A DNA stretch of 64,000 nucleotides from Microbacterium thalassium (GTDB taxonomy: Bacteria > Actinomycetota > Actinomycetes > Actinomycetales > Microbacteriaceae), in NCBI RefSeq assembly GCF_014208045.1, contig NZ_JACHML010000001.1, positions 1,178,001 through 1,242,000 of the forward strand. Reading direction: 5' to 3'. Positions within the stretch are counted from its first letter, which is position 1, and every line of letters starts with the position of its first letter. The position numbers were made by a program, and so were the translations under genes. The notes under the pieces were generated by a model. The model was not told where the DNA came from, searched no databases, and worked only from the letters and a program-made list of their open reading frames with translations. This document shows positions 58,740 to 64,000 of the stretch, piece after piece.

Positions 58740-60413
58740 ATGGGCGATCTGTTCGACGGCTACGGCTCCACCACGGCGCCCCGCAAGACTCCGTCCGGGG
58801 TGCCGGCGTTCGATGAGATGTTCGGCAGCGACCTCGGGGCGGGCGCGGTGCCACAGTCCCGCGAGGCCTACAAGGAGCTCTATCAGGCTCTCGCGCAGAT
58901 GACGCAGGAGGAGTTGCGCGGGCGCACCGAGTCCCTCGCGACCTCCTACCTCGCGCAGGGCGTGACGTTCGACTTCGCCGGTGAAGAGAGACCCTTCCCG
59001 CTCGACGCGGTGCCCCGCGTCATCGACTACGACGAGTGGTCGAAGACCGAAGCGGGCGTGAAGCAGCGGGTGCGGGCGCTCGAGGCCTTCCTCGACGACG
59101 CCTACGGCCGGCAGCACTGCGTGCGCGACGGCGTGCTGCCCGCCCGCCTGATCGCATCGTCCCAGTACTTCTACCGCCAGGCCGCCGGCATCCACGCCGC
59201 GAACGGGGTGCGCATCCAGGTCTCGGGGATCGACCTGATCCGCGACGAGCACGGCGAGATGCGGGTGCTCGAGGACAACGTCCGCGTTCCGTCCGGCGTC
59301 AGCTACGTCATCTCGAACCGCCGGGTCATGGCCCAGACGCTCCCCGAGCTGTTCGTGTCGATGCGCGTCCGCCCCGTCGGCGACTACCCGAACAAGCTGC
59401 TCGCGGCGCTGCGGGCATCCGCCCCGCCCGGCGTCGAGGAGCCGAACGTCGTCGTGCTCACCCCGGGCGTGTACAACTCGGCGTACTTCGAGCACACGCT
59501 GCTGGCGCGGCTCATGGGCGTGGAGCTCGTCGAGGGACGCGACCTGCTGTGCGTCGGCGGCAAGGTCTTCATGCGCACCACGCGCGGTCCGCAGCGCGTC
59601 GACGTCATCTACCGCCGCGTGGACGACGACTTCCTGGATCCGCTGCAGTTCCGCTCGGACTCGATGCTCGGCGCGCCCGGTCTCATGCTCGCCGCGCGTC
59701 TGGGCAACGTCACGATCGCGAACGCGGTCGGCAACGGCGTCGCCGACGACAAGCTGCTGTACACGTACGTTCCCGATCTCATCCGCTACTACCTCGCCGA
59801 GGAGCCGATCCTCAAGAACGTGGACACGTGGCGGCTCGAGGACCAGGGCGCCCTCGAAGAGGTGCTCGACCGCCTCGACGAGCTGGTGGTCAAGCCCGTC
59901 GACGGCTCGGGCGGCAAGGGGCTCGTCGTGGGTCCGGATGCCTCCAAGAGCGAACTCGACAAGCTCCGCAAGCGCCTGCTGGCCGACCCGCGCGGGTGGA
60001 TCGCGCAGCCGGTCGTGATGCTCTCGACCATCCCGACCCTCGTGGAGGACGGGATGCGTCCCCGCCACGCCGACCTGCGCCCGTTCGCCGTCAACGACGG
60101 CGACGATATCTGGGTGCTGCCGGGCGGTCTCACCCGCGTCGCGCTTCCCGAAGGCCAGCTCGTCGTCAACTCCAGCCAGGGCGGCGGATCGAAGGACACC
60201 TGGATCGTCGGCGGCGCGGCACCCGGCCACGTCGAGTACGGTCAGGGCGGCGGAGTCCCGGGTCTCGTCGAGGACCAGGCCTCCGTCACATCCGCGATCC
60301 CGATCATCTATGACGCGCAGCACGAGCCCGACCATTCCCCGCAGGATGTCCCCGAACCGGTGGTCGAGCAGCACGAGCAGCAGCAGCAGACCGGGGGTGA
60401 CGACGCATGCTGA
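58740..60413 (+). CDS. Circularly permuted type 2 ATP-grasp protein
   Basis: A 557-residue protein of the circularly permuted ATP-grasp family, predicted to form an amide bond between a carboxylate and an amine (peptide or protein ligase). Signature segments: GIDLIRDEHGEMRVLEDNVRVPSGVSYVISNRR, NVVVLTPGVYNSAYFEH, VVKPVDGSGGKGLVVG with Lys385, and the C-terminal RPFAVNDGDDIWVLPGGLTRVALPEGQLVVNSSQGGGSKDTWI, which is diagnostic. An acidic/Gln-rich tail follows (about 520-557, EQHEQQQQTGGDD). It overlaps the alpha-E gene by 7 bp. Known genomic linkage predicts a dedicated small-molecule or peptide-tagging pathway; no product has been assigned with certainty. Confidence 0.93.
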   Translation: MGDLFDGYGSTTAPRKTPSGVPAFDEMFGSDLGAGAVPQSREAYKELYQALAQMTQEELRGRTESLATSYLAQGVTFDFAGEERPFPLDAVPRVIDYDEWSKTEAGVKQRVRALEAFLDDAYGRQHCVRDGVLPARLIASSQYFYRQAAGIHAANGVRIQVSGIDLIRDEHGEMRVLEDNVRVPSGVSYVISNRRVMAQTLPELFVSMRVRPVGDYPNKLLAALRASAPPGVEEPNVVVLTPGVYNSAYFEHTLLARLMGVELVEGRDLLCVGGKVFMRTTRGPQRVDVIYRRVDDDFLDPLQFRSDSMLGAPGLMLAARLGNVTIANAVGNGVADDKLLYTYVPDLIRYYLAEEPILKNVDTWRLEDQGALEEVLDRLDELVVKPVDGSGGKGLVVGPDASKSELDKLRKRLLADPRGWIAQPVVMLSTIPTLVEDGMRPRHADLRPFAVNDGDDIWVLPGGLTRVALPEGQLVVNSSQGGGSKDTWIVGGAAPGHVEYGQGGGVPGLVEDQASVTSAIPIIYDAQHEPDHSPQDVPEPVVEQHEQQQQTGGDDAC

Positions 60414-61339
60414 GCCGCATCGCCGAATCCCTGTTCTGGATCGGACGCTACCTCGAGCGCGCCGACGGGACAGCCCGCATCCTCGACGTCCACCTCCAGC
60501 TGCTGCTGGAGGACCCGTGGATCGACGAGGACGTCGCGTGCCGGTCGCTGCTGGCGGTCATGGGGTCGTTCCCCGACGAGGACGCCGAGTCCGTCGGCCG
60601 TGAGGACGTCCTCAAGCAGCTCGCGGTCGACCGCAGCAACTACTCGAGCATCGCCTACTGCCTGGGCGCCGCCCGCGAGAACGCGCGACGCGCGCGCGAG
60701 ATCGTCTCGACCGAGCTGTGGGAGACGCTGAACACGACCAACGCGCGCATGCCCCGCCGCCTGCAGATCGACAAGGTGCACAACTTCTTCCAGTGGGTGC
60801 GCGAGCGCACCGCGCTGTCGGTCGGCGTCGTCGACTCGTCGACGAGCCGCGACGAGGCGTGGCAGTTCTTCACGCTGGGGCGCTCGATCGAGCGCACCGA
60901 CATGACCGCCCGGATGCTGGCGACGCGGTCGCTCACCGAGGCGTCCGGGCCATCGTGGACGACGATCCTGCGCTCGTGCGGCGCGTACGAGGCGTACCTG
61001 CGCACGTACAAGGGGATGCCGAGCGCACGCAACGCCGCGGAGTTCCTGCTGCTGGACCGCCTGTTCCCGCGTTCGATCATCTTCTCGATCCAGAGCGCCG
61101 AGCAGTGCATGAGCGCGATCGACCCCCGCGCCGACCGCGTCGGGCACTCCAACACCGTGCTGCGGGCCCTCGGCCAGATCCGAAACGACCTCGAGTACAG
61201 CGCGCTCAGCGAGATCCTCAACGAGCTGCCCGAGCACATGGAGCGCGTCCAGGTGGTCACCCGCGACGCATCCGAGGCGATCCGTCAGAGGTTCTTCCCG
61301 ACGCAGACCGAGCCCAGCTGGATCGGAGAGATCTCATGA
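60407..61339 (+). CDS. Alpha-E domain-containing protein
   Basis: A 310-residue all-helical protein opening MLSRIAESLFWIGRYLERADGTARILDVHLQLLLE, the standard start of the alpha-E family. Conserved pieces are YCLGAARENARRAREIVSTELWETLNTTN, FFTLGRSIERTDMTARMLATRS, EFLLLDRLFPRSIIFSIQSAEQCM. It has the two charged motifs (ERAD and ERTD) that are near-invariant and could be catalytic or metal-binding. It is fused to the ATP-grasp in some genomes, and here overlaps both neighbours (7 bp before, ATGA after), so all three are made together. Biochemical role unknown. Confidence 0.92.
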   Translation: MLSRIAESLFWIGRYLERADGTARILDVHLQLLLEDPWIDEDVACRSLLAVMGSFPDEDAESVGREDVLKQLAVDRSNYSSIAYCLGAARENARRAREIVSTELWETLNTTNARMPRRLQIDKVHNFFQWVRERTALSVGVVDSSTSRDEAWQFFTLGRSIERTDMTARMLATRSLTEASGPSWTTILRSCGAYEAYLRTYKGMPSARNAAEFLLLDRLFPRSIIFSIQSAEQCMSAIDPRADRVGHSNTVLRALGQIRNDLEYSALSEILNELPEHMERVQVVTRDASEAIRQRFFPTQTEPSWIGEIS

Positions 61340-62181
61340 AGCGCCTGCGGATCGAGCACCAGACGGGCTTCACGTACCAGGGCGACGTGTCGGCCTCGTA
61401 CAACGAGGCGCGGATGCTGCCGAACTCGACCGAGAACCAGTTCGTGCTCAACGCCTCGCTCGACATCGAGCCGTCGACCTCGGTCAACCAGTACGTCGAC
61501 TACTTCGGCACGCGCGTCGCGGCGTTCGACGTGCTGAACACCCACGAGAAGCTGATGCTGACCGCCCGCTCGCTCGTCGAGGTGCGACCGCGGCCGATCG
61601 AACCGACGGACTTCACATGGGCGGATCTGTCCCGCGAGGCGCCGCTGCTGATCGAGACCGTCGAGCAGCTGGGGCAGACCGGCCGCACGAAGCCGCACGC
61701 CGAGATCCTCGAGCTCGCCCGCCGGATCGCCGCCGAGCACACGAACCCTGGGCTCGCTGCCCGCGCGATCGCCGAGGCGGTGGGGGACGCGGTGGAGTAC
61801 ATGCACGGCATCACCGGCGTGCACTCGACGGCCGCCGAGGCCTGGGAGGAGCGCAAGGGCGTGTGCCAGGACATCGCGCACATCACGCTCGGAGCGCTCC
61901 GCGCCGTCGCGATCCCCGCGCGCTACGTGTCCGGCTACCTGCACCCCAAAGCGGATGCCGAGGTCGGCGAGGCCGTCGAGGGCGAGTCGCACGCGTGGGT
62001 GGAGTGGTTCGCCGGCGAGTGGCAGGGATTCGACCCGACCAACAACATCGAGATCGGCGACCGCCACGTGCTGGTGGGACGCGGTCGCGACTACAACGAC
62101 GTCCCGCCGCTGCGCGGCGTGTACGCGGGCCCGCACAAGAGCCATCTGCACGTGAAGGTGACCATCACGCGCGAGGCGTAG
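61336..62181 (+). CDS. Transglutaminase-like cysteine protease family protein
   Basis: A 281-residue transglutaminase-core protein. ATG 61336 overlaps the alpha-E stop. The N-terminal beta domain (RLRIEHQTGFTYQGDVSASYNEARMLPN) is the typical companion domain, and the papain-like triad is intact: Cys177 (RKGVCQDIAH), His219 (ESHAWVEWF) and Asp233 (GFDPTNN). No signal peptide. In this cluster it is expected to hydrolyse or transfer the amide bond made by the ATP-grasp protein, or to process an acceptor protein. The final segment HVLVGRGRDYNDVPPLRGVY is the family ending. Confidence 0.93.
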   Translation: MKRLRIEHQTGFTYQGDVSASYNEARMLPNSTENQFVLNASLDIEPSTSVNQYVDYFGTRVAAFDVLNTHEKLMLTARSLVEVRPRPIEPTDFTWADLSREAPLLIETVEQLGQTGRTKPHAEILELARRIAAEHTNPGLAARAIAEAVGDAVEYMHGITGVHSTAAEAWEERKGVCQDIAHITLGALRAVAIPARYVSGYLHPKADAEVGEAVEGESHAWVEWFAGEWQGFDPTNNIEIGDRHVLVGRGRDYNDVPPLRGVYAGPHKSHLHVKVTITREA

Positions 62182-62287
62182 CCACCGGGGAGACTCCGTC
62201 TTGCAGGCGGTGCCGCCGGACTGCCAGAGTGGGCGGCCAGGGCGGTGTGGGGCCGCCTGACCGTCGACGGACGATGAGGTGACGCGC

Positions 62288-64000
62288 GTGGCACGCGACG
62301 AGGACCGCCGGATCGCGCTCAACGACTTCGCCGGCGCAGGCCTGCCGGGGCTCTCCTATGCGGACGGGCCGTGCGGCATCCGCGGCGACGACGGCGCGAC
62401 CGCCCTGCCGAGCGCGCTCACGCTCTCGGCGACGTTCGACGCAGACCTCGCGCAGCGGTACGGCGACCTCCTGGGCGCCGAGCTGGTGGCATCCGGGCAC
62501 AACGTCTTGCTCGGCCCGGAACTCGACATCGGGCGGGATCCTCGAGCCGGGCGCCTCGCAGGCGGGCTCGGCGAGGATCCGCTGCTGACGGGGGAGCTCG
62601 GGGGACGCATCGTGCGCGGTGTGCACGCCCACCGGGCCATCGCGGTGGCCAAGCACTTCGTCTGCTACAACCTCGAGCGGCTGCGCGCCGGCGAAGGGCC
62701 GATGCAGGAGCGCACCGATGCGCGCGACGTCCTCGTGGGCGAGCGTGAACTCCACGAGCTGTACCTGGCCCCGTTCCGGCGGGCCGTCGAGCGGCACGGC
62801 GTCGTCGCGCTGCTCGCCGCCTACGTCCGCGTCAACGGCACCTACATGGCGCAGTCCCGCGACCTGCTGGACGTGCCGCGGCGGCTCTGGGGCTTCGAGG
62901 GGTTCACGGTCCCCGACTTCCTCTTCGCCGTCCGGGACGCCGAGGCGGCGCTCGCGGCGGGGCTGGACCTGCCGGCGATGATCGTGCCGGGCCCGCCGCC
63001 GCTGTCGGAGCGCACCCCCGAGATGGTGGACGCCCTCGACGATGACGCACTCGCGCGGATCGGCGACCACGTGCGCTCGGCCGTGTCGACGGCGGGCCTC
63101 GTGGCTCCGACGGGCATCGCCGACACCGCGGCGCTGGGGACGCCCGAGGCGCTGCGCGTGGCCGAGCGTGTGGCGATCGACGGAGCGGTGCTGCTGCGCA
63201 ACGAGGGCGTTCTTCCGCTCCCCGCCGGTGCGCGCATCGCGCTCGTCGGCGGGGAGGAGATCGAGCACCGTCTCGTCACCGGGGGTTCTGCCGGAGTTCC
63301 GCTGGTGGGCGAGCGCCTGCCGGGGCTCGAGACCGCGCTCGAGAGCGAGGGCATCCGTGTCGCGGCCCGGGCGGGAGGACTCCCGGATGTCCCCGTGCCT
63401 CCGCTCGTGGCCGGCGACGGGGTCGATGTCTCCGCGGTGATCGAGGACTCCGCGGGGCGACGGAACGTGGAGCTCGCGGTCGCGGAGCTTCCCGTCGACG
63501 AGATCGACCACGACCATCCCTGGCGTGCCGAGCTGACCGTCGTCATCCCGCCGCACCTGGGTGCGCTCGTCGTCGCCGCAGAGTTCGCGGGCGAGGCCCA
63601 GCTGCTGCTCGACGGCACGCCGGTCGGGTCGGGATTCCGCGACGCGTCGCCTCTCCTCGCCGGTCCGCACTATGTGCTGCGTGCGGTGCTCCCGGCGGCG
63701 ACGGGGTCGCGGACTCTCGTCGCGCGCTTCCGGACCGGTCCCGCCTTCGTGTTCCCCGCAATGGGAATGGTGCCTCGGCTGTCGCTCGGGGTGGTCCCGC
63801 TCGCGCCGGCGGTCGAAGCCGTCGACACCGTTGCGAGAGACGTGGATGCCGTCGTGGTGCTCGCCGGCCGGGCGACGGGGGCCGGGATGGATGCCGACGA
63901 CCTGGGGCTTCCCGCCGGGCAGGCGCAGGTGGTCGAGGCCGCCGCCGCGACGGGGACGCCGGTGATCGTGGTGACGCACGGTGCCGGACCGATCGACACA
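62288..64000 (+). CDS. Glycoside hydrolase family 3 beta-glycosidase with PA14-like insert (3' end beyond window)
   Basis: 571 codons are open to the right edge; the C-terminal part is missing. GTG 62288 is chosen for the GAGG 8 bases upstream; GTG 62279 is in frame. The GH3 barrel has YADGPCGIR, NVLLGPELDIGRDPRAGRLAGGLGEDPLLTGEL, IAVAKHFVCYN and the nucleophile region EGFTVPDFLFAV with Asp210; the usual VSDW is VPDF here. LLRNEGVLPL starts the alpha/beta sandwich domain. A PA14-like segment (about 405-505, LTVVIPPHLGALVVAAEFAGEAQLLLDGTPVGSGF) is inserted in that domain, as in some plant-glycan enzymes. No signal peptide, so it should act on imported oligosaccharides. Specificity unknown. Confidence 0.9.
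   Translation, partial: MARDEDRRIALNDFAGAGLPGLSYADGPCGIRGDDGATALPSALTLSATFDADLAQRYGDLLGAELVASGHNVLLGPELDIGRDPRAGRLAGGLGEDPLLTGELGGRIVRGVHAHRAIAVAKHFVCYNLERLRAGEGPMQERTDARDVLVGERELHELYLAPFRRAVERHGVVALLAAYVRVNGTYMAQSRDLLDVPRRLWGFEGFTVPDFLFAVRDAEAALAAGLDLPAMIVPGPPPLSERTPEMVDALDDDALARIGDHVRSAVSTAGLVAPTGIADTAALGTPEALRVAERVAIDGAVLLRNEGVLPLPAGARIALVGGEEIEHRLVTGGSAGVPLVGERLPGLETALESEGIRVAARAGGLPDVPVPPLVAGDGVDVSAVIEDSAGRRNVELAVAELPVDEIDHDHPWRAELTVVIPPHLGALVVAAEFAGEAQLLLDGTPVGSGFRDASPLLAGPHYVLRAVLPAATGSRTLVARFRTGPAFVFPAMGMVPRLSLGVVPLAPAVEAVDTVARDVDAVVVLAGRATGAGMDADDLGLPAGQAQVVEAAAATGTPVIVVTHGAGPIDT

Overview
The window is 64 kb of very GC-rich DNA from an actinomycete, most likely a member of the Microbacteriaceae close to Microbacterium. 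The grounds are codon usage, ATGA/GTGA-type gene overlaps, frequent leaderless promoters (TANNNT 6-8 bases before ATG or GTG), F420-linked genes (CofE, a luciferase-fold oxidoreductase) and the dense hexamer pair GCATCC/GGATGC. It looks like ordinary chromosome: I saw no IS element, phage gene, CRISPR array, rRNA or tRNA.

Layout. 1-553: start of an ABC ATPase gene running off the left edge. 775-6761: propionate (2-methylcitrate) operon with GntR regulator, prpD, prpB, prpC, a hotdog thioesterase, and a thiolase with its own promoter. 6778-12698: two LacI-type operators in front of a 1923-residue secreted enzyme carrying both an alpha-amylase and a pullulanase domain. 12933-14621 (-): secreted beta-propeller protein. 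14849-17710: acyl-CoA dehydrogenase, 3-hydroxyisobutyrate dehydrogenase and enoyl-CoA hydratase, i.e. valine-type degradation. 17877-23209 (-): MarR regulator and a complete branched-chain amino acid ABC transporter. 23557-26988: etfB, etfA and a four-histidine membrane cytochrome b with repeated N-terminal GLPRTPGG motifs. 27023-34684: luciferase-like oxidoreductase, two-component system with a membrane beta-repeat protein, CofE, acetyltransferase, thioesterase, coiled-coil membrane protein and a LysR regulator divergent from putA (34766-38452). 39422-46564: arabinan utilisation locus (LacI regulator, sugar ABC transporter, GH51 arabinofuranosidase, GH43 lipoprotein). 46578-58604: DUF4231 protein, SDR, a 1008-residue AfsR-like regulator, patatin, acyltransferase, a DDAH/RocD pair, an ABM protein, a membrane-anchored VOC protein and a molybdopterin oxidoreductase. 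58740-62181: overlapping trio of circularly permuted ATP-grasp, alpha-E and transglutaminase proteins. 62288-64000: GH3 glycosidase running off the right edge.

Functional logic: BCAA uptake, valine-type beta-oxidation, electron transfer flavoprotein with a possible membrane electron acceptor, and the methylcitrate cycle together form a plausible route from branched-chain amino acids to pyruvate. Plant-polysaccharide genes (starch/pullulan, arabinan, GH3) form a second theme.

The most unusual signal is a family of intergenic nested palindromes. Three copies (12794-12863, 38471-38540, 51100-51169) are each exactly 70 bp, with the same arm, interior-loop and 18-nt loop sizes and with compensatory changes between paired arms. 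A fourth, shorter relative is at 17756-17811, and two further palindromes of different sequence are at 27909-27993 and 39264-39309.
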